This document shows, piece after piece, positions 34,302 to 42,955 of a DNA stretch of 64,000 nucleotides (positions within the stretch are counted from its first letter, which is position 1; each line of letters begins with the position of its first letter). The notes under the pieces are model-generated. The model ran no database searches. It was not told the origin of the DNA and saw nothing but the letters and a program-made list of their open reading frames with translations. Location: assembly GCF_024347335.1 (NCBI RefSeq), contig NZ_AP025464.1, positions 1,178,001 to 1,242,000 of the forward strand. Reading direction: 5' to 3'. The DNA is from Vibrio celticus. GTDB lineage: Bacteria > Pseudomonadota > Gammaproteobacteria > Enterobacterales > Vibrionaceae. The translations under genes were made by a program, and so were the position numbers.

Positions 34302-35103
34302 GCACTTCTTTGTCCAATACTGGATGATGTTTGCTCGCTAAGATCAACACAATATCGACCGAAGGCAACGGCGGCATATCATCAAGAATTTTCAAATCTG
34401 AAGTCACGCTCAGCTTGCCCATCGCGCCAATCGCTAATCCGGCTTTAACAATTGCTCGCTGCGCCGATGCGGTATTGCTACACGCCAATAACTGATAAGG
34501 CGTACCCTGCTTAGTTAAACCATTCACTGCTGCAGCGTGATACTTACAATCGGTCTGAAACAAGGCTAATGGGACTGGTTTAGAATCATCGAACACAAAA
34601 TCAGGGCTGCTTATCCATACTCCGATATCATGAGTGAGCCAGTACCCTTCTTCACTATCGGGCGCTCGGGTGACGATCGCAGCATCAAGCCTACCATCAT
34701 CAAGCCACTCTCTAAGCGTAATGCTCGGCAAGCTAAATACTTGAATGGAACACGTAGGTTCTGCGTTTTGCAACAGCTTAATCACTTTCGGCAAGATGCT
34801 GTCGTTATAGTCTTCAGGGCAACCTAATCGTAGAGGCTGTTTGTCCTCATAACGTTTTACTTGCTTTAGCGCGGTATTGTGGAGGGCGACTAACTGTTCG
34901 GCATGAGAACGCAGCGCTAAGCCAGCTTCAGTCAGTATCAAATTACGTCCTTCTTTCTGGAAAAGAGTCACGTTGAGTTCTTCTTCCAATTTGCGCATCT
35001 GCGCACTGAATGCCGATTGGGTACGATTGATCTGTTTCGCAGCACGAGTAAAGCTACTGGTTTCTACAAACGCGAGAAAGCCTCGCAAAGCATCAATATC
35101 CAT
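34270..35103 (-). CDS. LysR-family transcriptional regulator
   Basis: 277 residues from the ATG at 35103, which has GGTGGTGAT upstream; an in-frame ATG at 35121 is possible. The N-terminal winged helix is MDIDALRGFLAFVETSSFTRAAKQINRTQSAFSAQMRKLEEEL, followed by the effector domain with LRLGCPEDYNDSILPKVI. It is divergent from a glutathione S-transferase gene, across a 116-bp gap, so it may control that gene. The convergent 3' overlap with the photolyase gene could give antisense effects. Ligand unknown. Confidence 0.9.
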   Translation of the reverse strand: MDIDALRGFLAFVETSSFTRAAKQINRTQSAFSAQMRKLEEELNVTLFQKEGRNLILTEAGLALRSHAEQLVALHNTALKQVKRYEDKQPLRLGCPEDYNDSILPKVIKLLQNAEPTCSIQVFSLPSITLREWLDDGRLDAAIVTRAPDSEEGYWLTHDIGVWISSPDFVFDDSKPVPLALFQTDCKYHAAAVNGLTKQGTPYQLLACSNTASAQRAIVKAGLAIGAMGKLSVTSDLKILDDMPPLPSVDIVLILASKHHPVLDKEVLNQLVELESD

Positions 35104-35219
35104 ATTGAAATCACCACCCATCGTTTTTATTAATGTATTGCATCAAAATTATCTGTTAGTGCGCCGCAATACAATCCCCTAAGCTCAAATGCGTACCCAC
35201 CAAACGCAAGGAAGCCCCT

Positions 35220-35867
35220 ATGCAGCTTTATATTGGAAACCAGAACTACTCAACTTGGTCACTGCGCGCATGGCTGATATTCGACAACTACAACCTGAAT
35301 ACAGAAATCATCAAGCTCAAGCTTTTCACCTCTGATTTCTACGACACTCTGGCGAAAGTGACACCAACGGCTAAGGTTCCAACCCTAGTTGATGGTGACG
35401 TTGCAGTGTGGGATTCATTGGCCATTCTCGAATACGTTAACGACGCCCACTTGAACGGTGCAGCATGGCCCAGTTCAGTGAAAGAACGCGCCCATGCCCG
35501 AGCAATTTCCGCAGAAATGCACTCTGGATTTTTTGCCATCAGAAATGAAATGCCGATGAACTGCCGCGCACAACGAAAACTCACACTCAGTGAAGAAGCA
35601 CTAAAAGACATCGCTCGTATTGATGCAATATGGTCAGCACAAATGGAACAATACCCTGAAGGATGGTTGTTTGGTGAATGGTCGATTGCCGATGCGATGT
35701 TTGCACCTGTGGCATTGCGCGTAGAAACCTATGGCATCAAGCTTTCAGAAAAAGCATCGCAGTATCAACAACGTGTGCTTAACAGCCCATCAATACAAAA
35801 ATGGCTGGCAGAGGCAAGCTTAGAAACCGATGTGGTGGAAGAAGATGAGGCGGGTGAGCCAGTATAA
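35220..35867 (+). CDS. Glutathione S-transferase
   Basis: 215 residues with a thioredoxin-like N-terminal domain (MQLYIGNQNYSTWSLRAWLIF, the catalytic Ser/Tyr region, then KVPTLVDGDVAVWDSLAILEYV, the glutathione-binding loop). The C-terminal helical domain has the N-capping motif WSIADAMFAPVALR. It conjugates glutathione to electrophiles or isomerises a thioester in the cytosol. Divergent from the LysR regulator. It has its own terminator. The exact class is uncertain. Confidence 0.9.
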   Translation: MQLYIGNQNYSTWSLRAWLIFDNYNLNTEIIKLKLFTSDFYDTLAKVTPTAKVPTLVDGDVAVWDSLAILEYVNDAHLNGAAWPSSVKERAHARAISAEMHSGFFAIRNEMPMNCRAQRKLTLSEEALKDIARIDAIWSAQMEQYPEGWLFGEWSIADAMFAPVALRVETYGIKLSEKASQYQQRVLNSPSIQKWLAEASLETDVVEEDEAGEPV

Positions 35868-35885
35868 AATACAAGACACCCTTCC

Positions 35886-35910
35886 AAAGCTCACTAGTCT
35901 GTGAGCTTTT
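35886..35910 (+). terminator. Terminator after GST gene
   Basis: AAAGCTCAC pairs with GTGAGCTTT, 6-base loop, ending TTTT. Confidence 0.82.
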
Positions 35911-35934
35911 ATCTAAACCTTATTAATTTGGTCG

Positions 35935-35956
35935 ATTGTGATCACCGAATCACAAT
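35935..35956. promoter_or_regulatory. Palindrome upstream of the exported AGE-like gene
   Basis: ATTGTGAT and ATCACAAT are perfect 8-bp arms with a 6-base spacer, 55 bp before the gene at 36011. It resembles a CRP site (TGTGA/TCACA) but with spacing of 8 instead of 6, so another regulator is possible. Confidence 0.55.
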
Positions 35957-36010
35957 GTGCAGATGTGATTGTTTATATTCATATAAATTCAAATATTTAA
36001 GATAAACATC

Positions 36011-37453
36011 ATGTTACGAGCAACGATCGCATTACTCAGTGTTACTAGCTTCGCCGTATCTGCCAACGCCCCTCTTCCTTCTGGAGAAGAATGGCTCAAT
36101 CATGCTACTGAAGGGCTTGCACCTTATTGGTTAATGCCTAGCGCTCAAGGAGAACCGGTAGGCAACTTCCCGACTTTCCGCTGTGATGACGGTACCTTGC
36201 TCGATGTTTATGATGTGTGCCCTGAACTGAACAAAGGCTGGATCACGCCGCACTTTGGCAAAGAGTTCACACGGATGAAATCACGTCAAACTTATGCCTA
36301 TGGAGTGCTCTACCACCTTAGTGGTGATAAGCAGGCTTTAGCGCTTGCCAAGCAAGGAGCCTACTACATCATTGAACAGCTAGAAGATAAGCAAAACGGC
36401 GGCTTCATCAGCTTCACTAAAGACGGTAAAGCAGGATTGGAGTGGCAACAGCGAACGGCTCAAGATCAAGCGTATGCATTAGTTGGCCTTGCCATGTACT
36501 ACTACCTGACCCAAGACAAAAAGGTAGAAGAAGCACTCATCGCACAACAAGCTTTTATCTTTGATAAATATCGACTTAGCGACAACAGCGGTCTTGCTTG
36601 GGTACTTGCGGATGGTGAAGATGGCAAAGCCACACAGCGTGAACTGGTCGCGCAACTTGATCAGATTAACGGTTACATGCTGTTAGTCGCTCCCCTGCTA
36701 AAAGAGCCCATCAAGACAAGATGGCTTGATGATCTAAGTTGGCTGACACAAACCATGGTCGAGCACTACCACTCTGAAGATGAACAACGCTTCTACGGCG
36801 CAATTCACGATAAAGCTGCGATGATGCCGAATGCTAATCACAACGATTTTGGGCACACCATCAAAGCGTATTGGATGACTTACCTTACGGGACAAACTCT
36901 GGATAACTCCGAATGGAAAGAGTTCGGTATGAATGGGATGAAGCACACTTTAGCCCAAGCTCAATACCAAAAAGAGTTCATGAGCGTATCCCAATATTTT
37001 GGCGAAGAACTTCATAATGCGTGGAAAGGACAAGAGATTACAGGCTGGCAAAGCAGACCAAACACAAATTGGGCTTCATCATGGGAGTGGGCAGAGCTCG
37101 ACCAAGCGGCCATGACGGTTTCGCTGGTCGATGGTTCAATGAAAGACGTCCTGCAATACACCTTACCGACCTTTCATGATGTATGGGTCGACCATAAATA
37201 CGGCGGTGTCGGGCTTGAGCCAAAACGAACCAAAGCTTTCCATTGGGGCAACGGTTATCACCAGTTTGAACATGCTCTGATTGGCTATTTTTTCGCTCAG
37301 CAAGTTGACGCAAAGCCAGCAGTATTGCATTACGCAAGGCCGACCAACAGTGAGATGCCAATGGAACCGTATTACTATCAAGGCGATGTGGTTAAGCTGG
37401 AAAACACTGGAGATGGTACGCAGACAGTCAGTTTCAATAACATTCGACCTTAG
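36011..37453 (+). CDS. Exported AGE-family-like (alpha/alpha)6-barrel protein
   Basis: 480 residues. A signal peptide MLRATIALLSVTSFAVSANA precedes the mature PLPSG start, so it is periplasmic or secreted. The mature protein is helical, with repeats such as RQTYAYGVLYHLSG, QDQAYALVGLAMYYYLTQD, HNDFGHTIKAYWMTYL and GYHQFEHALIGYFFAQQ, as in N-acylglucosamine 2-epimerase and cellobiose epimerase barrels with His at the active site. Those enzymes are normally cytosolic, so an export signal is unusual. The C-terminal 50 residues form an extra Tyr-rich tail. It lies beside the sucrose cluster but on the opposite strand and is not obviously part of it. Family call is tentative; substrate unknown. 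Confidence 0.7.
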   Translation: MLRATIALLSVTSFAVSANAPLPSGEEWLNHATEGLAPYWLMPSAQGEPVGNFPTFRCDDGTLLDVYDVCPELNKGWITPHFGKEFTRMKSRQTYAYGVLYHLSGDKQALALAKQGAYYIIEQLEDKQNGGFISFTKDGKAGLEWQQRTAQDQAYALVGLAMYYYLTQDKKVEEALIAQQAFIFDKYRLSDNSGLAWVLADGEDGKATQRELVAQLDQINGYMLLVAPLLKEPIKTRWLDDLSWLTQTMVEHYHSEDEQRFYGAIHDKAAMMPNANHNDFGHTIKAYWMTYLTGQTLDNSEWKEFGMNGMKHTLAQAQYQKEFMSVSQYFGEELHNAWKGQEITGWQSRPNTNWASSWEWAELDQAAMTVSLVDGSMKDVLQYTLPTFHDVWVDHKYGGVGLEPKRTKAFHWGNGYHQFEHALIGYFFAQQVDAKPAVLHYARPTNSEMPMEPYYYQGDVVKLENTGDGTQTVSFNNIRP

Positions 37454-37595
37454 CGTTGGTTGTTTGTTCTAAATGGACTTGAGGTTCAGGGCTACGGGGA
37501 ATGGACAAGGTCAAAGAGTTAGCACAATAGTGATGTCGCAGACCAAACAAAAGCCGCTGTTGATCAGCGGCTTTCTTGATGGAGATAAGCGGAGG

Positions 37596-39041
37596 TTAGT
37601 TGTCCAACCCTTTAATTGGGTTCATCGAATGATAAACGGTTTTTACGTCACCTTTGATGGACAGCATACTTAAATCATTAATGAAGAAACGGCTGGTCAT
37701 TGTGTGCTTACCGCCATTGATGAAGATTTCGATCACTGACTTATCAACATAAACTTCGATGGTTTGCTTGGTGCTCAACCTCGGTGCTTTTCTCACTGAG
37801 CCAAACTCTTCCGCGTAGAGCTGAGACATCTTACTGCGATCAAGCATGAACTCCTTTTCTGTAGCACTGAACACGATGTTATCGCCCGCAGCATTTGCAA
37901 TCGTTAATTCAAACTCGTCCGTTTCCGTTTCAAGTTGAACCATGAAGCTGGTTGTATCCAACTCAAGAACGCCCTCAACCGCAACCGTGTCGCCTTGCAA
38001 CGCTTTCAATTCAGGTAAAGCCGACTGCACCAGATAGCCATCTTGGATGTGAAGCTCGCGTGGTAAAGACAACATACCCGCCCACTGATGCTCATTAGAT
38101 GGTGTATCAATCTCAGGCAGACCAATCCAAGCAATCAGAATACGGCGGCCTGTATCATCTAAATAAGTCTGTGGTGCATAGAAATCGAAGCCATAATCTG
38201 GCTGCGCAATATCTTGGTGGTTTTCCAGTTCTACCGAATCGAGATTTAGGCGGTCACCGACGATATAAGCCACCGAGTAGATATTTTTGAAATCGTATGG
38301 ATTTTCGCTAGACACACCTTGTGGAGAAAACAGCATCACCGACTGATTCTCTATTTCAAAGAAATCTGGGCATTCCCACATATAGCCAAGGTTGTTGTAA
38401 CGAGTTTGAATTGGACCTTTGTGCAGCCAATTCATCAGGTCTCGGCTGCAATATAGCGCCATAGAGCCAGTATTTTGAGGCGTTTGAGCACCCACAACCA
38501 TCAGATAATCGTCGCCCTGTTTCCACACTTTTGGGTCGCGGAAATGTTCGGTGTAGTGATCGTTTTCGATAACCACGCCGTGCTTTTCTATTTTGCCGTC
38601 AGCAGACATCTTGGCAAAACATTGAGTTGGGACTCGTTGCCAGTTTTCATCACGTTTATTACCCGTAAAGAACAGCAGTGCATTGCCGTTTTCAACCAAT
38701 GCGCCACCAGAATAAACACCGTGAGAATCGTAATCTTGGTCCGGGTGTAGGCCTATGCCGTGGTCTTCGAAATTAACGAAGTCTTTGGTAGAAAGGTGGT
38801 ACCAGTACTTCATACCATGGACTGGGCCAACTGGCGTCCATTGGTAAAATAGGTGGTGTTCACCATTAAAGAAACACAGACCATTCGGATCATTAAGCAG
38901 ACCAAACTTAGGCGCAATATGGTAGCTTGGATAGCCAGAGTCTTGTTTGCGAAGCTCTACCATCGCATCAATACTCTCTTGAGAAATATCATCTATACGG
39001 CGATATCTTTGCTCTACTGTCCAGTTCGAGTTCAAACTCAT
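37596..39041 (-). CDS. scrB: Sucrose-6-phosphate hydrolase (GH32)
   Basis: 481 residues from the ATG at 39041, with GAGGAG upstream; an open frame further upstream is not used. It hydrolyses sucrose-6-phosphate to glucose-6-phosphate and fructose. The GH32 nucleophile is Asp51 in LLNDPNGLC; the transition-state residue is in FRDPKVW and the acid/base Glu in WECPDFFEI. A C-terminal beta-sandwich follows, ending with VDKSVIEIFINGG. Its ATG overlaps the scrK stop (ATGA), so translation is coupled. Last gene of scrA-scrK-scrB. Confidence 0.95.
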   Translation of the reverse strand: MSLNSNWTVEQRYRRIDDISQESIDAMVELRKQDSGYPSYHIAPKFGLLNDPNGLCFFNGEHHLFYQWTPVGPVHGMKYWYHLSTKDFVNFEDHGIGLHPDQDYDSHGVYSGGALVENGNALLFFTGNKRDENWQRVPTQCFAKMSADGKIEKHGVVIENDHYTEHFRDPKVWKQGDDYLMVVGAQTPQNTGSMALYCSRDLMNWLHKGPIQTRYNNLGYMWECPDFFEIENQSVMLFSPQGVSSENPYDFKNIYSVAYIVGDRLNLDSVELENHQDIAQPDYGFDFYAPQTYLDDTGRRILIAWIGLPEIDTPSNEHQWAGMLSLPRELHIQDGYLVQSALPELKALQGDTVAVEGVLELDTTSFMVQLETETDEFELTIANAAGDNIVFSATEKEFMLDRSKMSQLYAEEFGSVRKAPRLSTKQTIEVYVDKSVIEIFINGGKHTMTSRFFINDLSMLSIKGDVKTVYHSMNPIKGLDN

Positions 39042-39997
39042 ACACTCTCCTCTACGGCATTCGTATTTGAGGAGTCTTTTTGAATAAACTGAGTAAGAGC
39101 TTCTTGCGTTGGAAGTGCGGTCATTGCGCCTTTTTGCGTGGTCGCCAGTGCACCACACCCATTCGCCCACTGAATTGCAGAATCGACGACTTGTTGATTA
39201 TTCCACTCTTCATGTTGAGAAAGCTTTGCAAGCAAACCGCCAACAAAAGCATCGCCTGCACCCGTGGTATCCACTGGCGTCACTGAGCGACCTGAAATCA
39301 ACACACCTTGGTTTTCAAATACTCGCCAAACGCCTTTCGCGCCCTGCGTAACCAAAACAAGCGTGTTATTAAGATCTGCAATGTTAGCCAAGCCTTGTTC
39401 CATCGAAGTTGAATCGGTTAAGAAATCCAGTTCTTCTTCTGAGAATTTAACCACATCCGCCAACTCAACCGCTTTCATGACCACAGACTTAATTTCAGAT
39501 GGGTTTTGCCACACTTCATCACGAAGGTTTGGATCGAAGCTGATGTAACCGCCCACGGCTTTCATGCGTCGGATGGCTTCGAAGGTGCTGCTTCGGCTTG
39601 GTTCATTAGCCAAAGAGATTGAGCAGACGTGTAGCCACTCATTTTTCTTAAATTCGGGAATGTCTGCAACAGACATAAACTGGTCGGCACTTGGTTTAAC
39701 CATGAACGTAAAACTGCGCTCGCCTTGGTCATCAAGATCAACCACCACGGTTGATGTGCGTTGTTCAGGGTCCTTCACCAAGCGATCGGTATTCACACCT
39801 TCCTTTTGCAGAGTCACTTCCATAAAAGTGCCAAACGGATCGTTACCCACTCGGCCGAAAAATGCGCTTTTGCCTAAAAGGCGAGAAATCGCTACTGCGA
39901 CATTAGCAGGAGCTCCGCCCGGACATTTCAATAATGTCGAGTCAGACTCCGGAATGAGGTCGACGACGGCGTCTCCAGTTACCCAAACTTGATTCAT
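39038..39997 (-). CDS. scrK: Fructokinase
   Basis: 319 residues from the ATG at 39997, with AAGG upstream. A PfkB-family sugar kinase. It phosphorylates the fructose released by ScrB. It starts with VWVTGDAVVDLIPE and has CPGGAPANVAVAISRL, the sugar-binding loop. The catalytic Asp is in DTTGAGDAFVGGLLAKL, the PfkB signature 2. In the scr operon between scrA and scrB. A terminator-like hairpin separates it from scrA. Confidence 0.94.
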   Translation of the reverse strand: MNQVWVTGDAVVDLIPESDSTLLKCPGGAPANVAVAISRLLGKSAFFGRVGNDPFGTFMEVTLQKEGVNTDRLVKDPEQRTSTVVVDLDDQGERSFTFMVKPSADQFMSVADIPEFKKNEWLHVCSISLANEPSRSSTFEAIRRMKAVGGYISFDPNLRDEVWQNPSEIKSVVMKAVELADVVKFSEEELDFLTDSTSMEQGLANIADLNNTLVLVTQGAKGVWRVFENQGVLISGRSVTPVDTTGAGDAFVGGLLAKLSQHEEWNNQQVVDSAIQWANGCGALATTQKGAMTALPTQEALTQFIQKDSSNTNAVEESV

Positions 39998-40070
39998 CTT
40001 TCTTACCTTAAAACTGAAAATCATGACAACCGAAAGCAAGGTGAAACTTCACGCTGTCATGTAAAAATAT

Positions 40071-40104
40071 AAAAAGGCTAGCTAAGCCAAATCACCTAGC
40101 TAGC
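40071..40104 (-). terminator. Intra-operon terminator between scrA and scrK
   Basis: GCTAGCTA (40077-40084) pairs with TAGCTAGC (40097-40104). On the minus strand it is followed by TTTTT. A second hairpin, GAAGTGAA/TTCACTTC, lies at 40124-40148. It could reduce scrK-scrB expression relative to the permease. Confidence 0.6.
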
Positions 40105-40160
40105 ACCCCAAAGCTTAGGAAATGAAGTGAAAAGGGGGGCTTCACTTCTAGGGATAAACG

Positions 40161-41600
40161 TTAAGCTGTTGTTTTAATGTTTTGCTTGCTGCTCTCACGC
40201 AAACCTAAAACAACGGTCAGAGCAAAGGCAGTCACGAACGCGATAATCATACCTACCACGTAGTAACCAATTTTTTCCGGCGATATTGAGATGATGCCAG
40301 GAATACCCGCCGCACCCAGTGCTTGTGCTTTCACATTGAACATAGTGATAAACGCGCTTGAAACCGCAGCTGCACAAACCGCAGCAATGAATGGGTAGCG
40401 AAGCTTCAAGTTCACACCGAACATTGCAGGCTCAGTAATACCAAGCAAACCGGTCACACCAGAAGGAATCGCGATACCTTTCATTTTCTTATCTTTACTC
40501 ATGAAACCAACCGCCAGTGCCGCTGCACCTTGTGACACGTTAGACATCGCCGCGATAGGGAAGATAAACGTACCACCAGTTGTTGCAATATCCGCAAGCA
40601 ATTGAGTTTCAATCGCGATAAAGCTATGGTGCATACCAGTAATAACAAACGGCGCATAAATCAAACCAAACACCGCACCGCCAATGAAGCCAGCACTGTT
40701 GTATAACCAATTTAGGCCGTCACCAAGCAGGAAGCCGATATCACGAGTAAATGGACCAACAATCGTGAATGTTAACAAACCAGTTATGAAAATCGCCAAT
40801 AGCGGCGTTAGCAAGTTATCCAGAACCGAAGGAATAACTTTACGCAGCCCAAGCTCAACTTTCGCTAGAATAAACGCAGAAACAAGAACAGGCAGTACTG
40901 AACCTTGATAGCCTACTTTCTCGATTTCGAAACCTAAAATGTTCCAAACCGGAATGCTGCCCGACACTGATGCGCCACCGAAGCCCCAGCCGTTAAGCAA
41001 GTCTGGGTGAACCATCAACATACCTAAAGCCGCGCCAAGGTATGGGTTACCACCAAACTTCTTACTCGCTGAAAATGCTAATAAAATAGGTAAGTACACA
41101 AAAGGAGCATTAGCAAATGTATTGATCATGTTTGCTAAGTCGGTCAAACCCGGATTAGCGTCGATTAGAGATTTGCCATCAATGAATAAGCCTTGAGCCG
41201 TCAATAGGTTGTAGATACCCATCAACAAACCACCAGCAACAATCGCCGGAATGATTGGTACAAAAATATCAGACAGGCCTTTCACCGCGCGTTGCAGGAT
41301 ATTTTGGTTGTCAGCACCTGCAGACGCCACATCGTTGGTCGACATTTCCGTCATTTCAGTCAGCTTAGCCAACTCAGCATAAACTTGGTTTACAATGCCT
41401 GAGCCAAAGATGATCTGATATTGACCTGCCACTTTAAACTGGCCCTTAACCCCTTCTAGGTTATCAATCGCCTGTTCATCAATTTTATCTTGGTCTGCAA
41501 CCGCAAGACGCAGACGAGTCGCACAGTGTGCGAGTGCGGTGATATTACTTTTACCACCTAGTAGAGAAAGCAGCTCTTTTGCTATTTTTGGATAATTCAT
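40161..41600 (-). CDS. scrA: Sucrose PTS permease EIIBC
   Basis: 479 residues from the ATG at 41600, with GGGGT upstream. It imports and phosphorylates sucrose. The EIIB domain (1-85) has phosphocysteine Cys26 in LAHCATRLRLAV. The EIIC domain follows, with GLSDIFVPIIPAIVAGGLLMG, ITGMHHSFIAIETQLLADI and GVTGLLGITEPAMFGVNLKLRYPF, the conserved loop of the glucose superfamily. There is no EIIA domain, so it depends on EIIA-Glc encoded elsewhere. Divergent from scrR with operators in between. Sucrose specificity is inferred from the scrK-scrB neighbours. Confidence 0.94.
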   Translation of the reverse strand: MNYPKIAKELLSLLGGKSNITALAHCATRLRLAVADQDKIDEQAIDNLEGVKGQFKVAGQYQIIFGSGIVNQVYAELAKLTEMTEMSTNDVASAGADNQNILQRAVKGLSDIFVPIIPAIVAGGLLMGIYNLLTAQGLFIDGKSLIDANPGLTDLANMINTFANAPFVYLPILLAFSASKKFGGNPYLGAALGMLMVHPDLLNGWGFGGASVSGSIPVWNILGFEIEKVGYQGSVLPVLVSAFILAKVELGLRKVIPSVLDNLLTPLLAIFITGLLTFTIVGPFTRDIGFLLGDGLNWLYNSAGFIGGAVFGLIYAPFVITGMHHSFIAIETQLLADIATTGGTFIFPIAAMSNVSQGAAALAVGFMSKDKKMKGIAIPSGVTGLLGITEPAMFGVNLKLRYPFIAAVCAAAVSSAFITMFNVKAQALGAAGIPGIISISPEKIGYYVVGMIIAFVTAFALTVVLGLRESSKQNIKTTA

Positions 41601-41637
41601 TACATACCCCATTGGATTATCATTTGAGCTTTTGAAT

Positions 41638-41656
41638 TTTCGGGAACGTTTGCAAA
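41638..41656. promoter_or_regulatory. ScrR operator upstream of scrA
   Basis: TTTCGGGAACGTT at 41638-41650 and then TGCAAA form a LacI-type operator. The same 13-mer lies upstream of the porin at 44501-44513, and the core GGGAACGTTTGCA recurs inverted at 44364-44376. Confidence 0.75.
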
Positions 41657-41706
41657 ACAAATTTTTGCCTAGAAATAACAAATGATCAAAGATAACTGCT
41701 CAATAG

Positions 41707-41722
41707 TGTGAGAATGATCTTC
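41707..41722 (+). promoter_or_regulatory. Possible CRP site in scrA-scrR region
   Basis: TGTGA-GAATGA-TCTTC has a perfect left half and a weak right half. Catabolite control of sucrose genes is expected, but the site is not strong. Confidence 0.3.
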
Positions 41723-41787
41723 AAATTATCTCCCTAGGATAAGAAGACAGGGTTAAAATCCCCTAATAACAGGTAAATTTGATGCTC

Positions 41788-41799
41788 TGTTTGCAAACA
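41788..41799. promoter_or_regulatory. ScrR operator upstream of scrR
   Basis: Perfect 12-bp palindrome TGTTTGCAAACA with a central GC, 36 bp upstream of scrR. It shares the TTTGCAAA half with the operator near scrA, consistent with autoregulation by a LacI-family protein. Confidence 0.7.
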
Positions 41800-41834
41800 A
41801 TCCCAAAACTAAAATTACAATTGGATAATGAATA

Positions 41835-42821
41835 ATGGCTAGTCTTCATGATGTCGCTCGTCTCGCTGGAGTTTCCAAGTCGACGGTTTCAAGAGTAATC
41901 AATGATGAGTATGGCGTAAAAGACGCGACCAAGGTGAAGGTGCGTAAAGCGGTTGAAGAGTGTGGCTATCTCCCAAACCAAGTCGCTAAAGACTTAAAGT
42001 CCCAAAAAACCAACCTGGTTGGCGTGATTGTTCCTAGGGTTTCTTCCCATGCCACCTCTCAGGGTGTCGATGGTTTAACCGCCGTCTTAGAGCAAGCGGG
42101 CAAGCATGTATTATTAGCGAGCACACACCAAACACACCATAAAGAACTTGAATATATTCAGATATTTAACCAGAAGCGTGTTGAAGGCATCATCCTGTAC
42201 GCGACCCACCTCGACAACCAATTAGTCAAAGCGATTCAAAGCTCTGCCGTACCCGTGGTATTGGTTGGTCAAGACGGGTCAATGTTTAACATCCCAAGCA
42301 TTGTGCACGACGACACTCGCGTAGGGTTTGAAGCGGGTAATCGCCTCATAGCGAAAGCTTGTAAGCATATGGGATTCATCGGTGTGCAAGGTGATGATAT
42401 TGCGGTTGATAAGATGAGATCGGAAGGCTTCGCTCAATCGCTTCAATTTAACGAGCTCACACTGCAATTTCACGCCCGTGGCGACTTCACCATAGAGTCA
42501 GGTTACCAACTGGCTAAACAGTCTCTAAAAGAGCACACCGAGCTCGATGGCCTGTTCTGCGCAACTGACCGTATCGCAATTGGTGCGATCAGAGCAATTC
42601 AAGAAGCGGGCCTCGTTCCAGGAAAGGATGTCTTGGTACTCGGCGTGGGTGATGATGAACTTGCTTCAGTATGCACACCAACGCTGTCTACGTTTAACTA
42701 TGCGTTTGATAAAGCGGGAGAAAATGGAGCCAAGCTGCTACTCGACCGTATTGAGAAAAAAGGCTTTGAAATGAGCAAGATGGTGTTGACCTTCACCACT
42801 ATTGACCGAGAGTCTTGCTAG
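41835..42821 (+). CDS. scrR: LacI-family sucrose repressor
   Basis: 328 residues. The N-terminal DNA-binding domain reads MASLHDVARLAGVSKSTVSRVINDEYGVKDATKVKVRKAVEECGY, a standard LacI helix-turn-helix with hinge helix NQVAKDLKSQ. The rest is a periplasmic-binding-protein-like effector domain. It should repress scrA-scrK-scrB, the porin and itself until sucrose or fructose (or its phosphate) binds. Divergent from scrA; GGGAACGTTTGCA- and TTTGCAAA-type operators lie in the gap. Confidence 0.93.
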   Translation: MASLHDVARLAGVSKSTVSRVINDEYGVKDATKVKVRKAVEECGYLPNQVAKDLKSQKTNLVGVIVPRVSSHATSQGVDGLTAVLEQAGKHVLLASTHQTHHKELEYIQIFNQKRVEGIILYATHLDNQLVKAIQSSAVPVVLVGQDGSMFNIPSIVHDDTRVGFEAGNRLIAKACKHMGFIGVQGDDIAVDKMRSEGFAQSLQFNELTLQFHARGDFTIESGYQLAKQSLKEHTELDGLFCATDRIAIGAIRAIQEAGLVPGKDVLVLGVGDDELASVCTPTLSTFNYAFDKAGENGAKLLLDRIEKKGFEMSKMVLTFTTIDRESC

Positions 42822-42857
42822 CGATTTATTTCAGAGATCAGGTTATCCCAAGATAAA

Positions 42858-42897
42858 AAATGCCAACCTTCGAGTTGAAACGATAAGGTTGGCATTT
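42858..42897. terminator. Bidirectional terminator between scrR and porin gene
   Basis: AAATGCCAACCTT pairs perfectly with AAGGTTGGCATTT between converging genes, with an A run to its left. Confidence 0.85.
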
Positions 42898-42955
42898 GGT
42901 GATGCGACTATCACATCATGAGTAACACTCTCTATCTAAACGATATATCAAGCAA

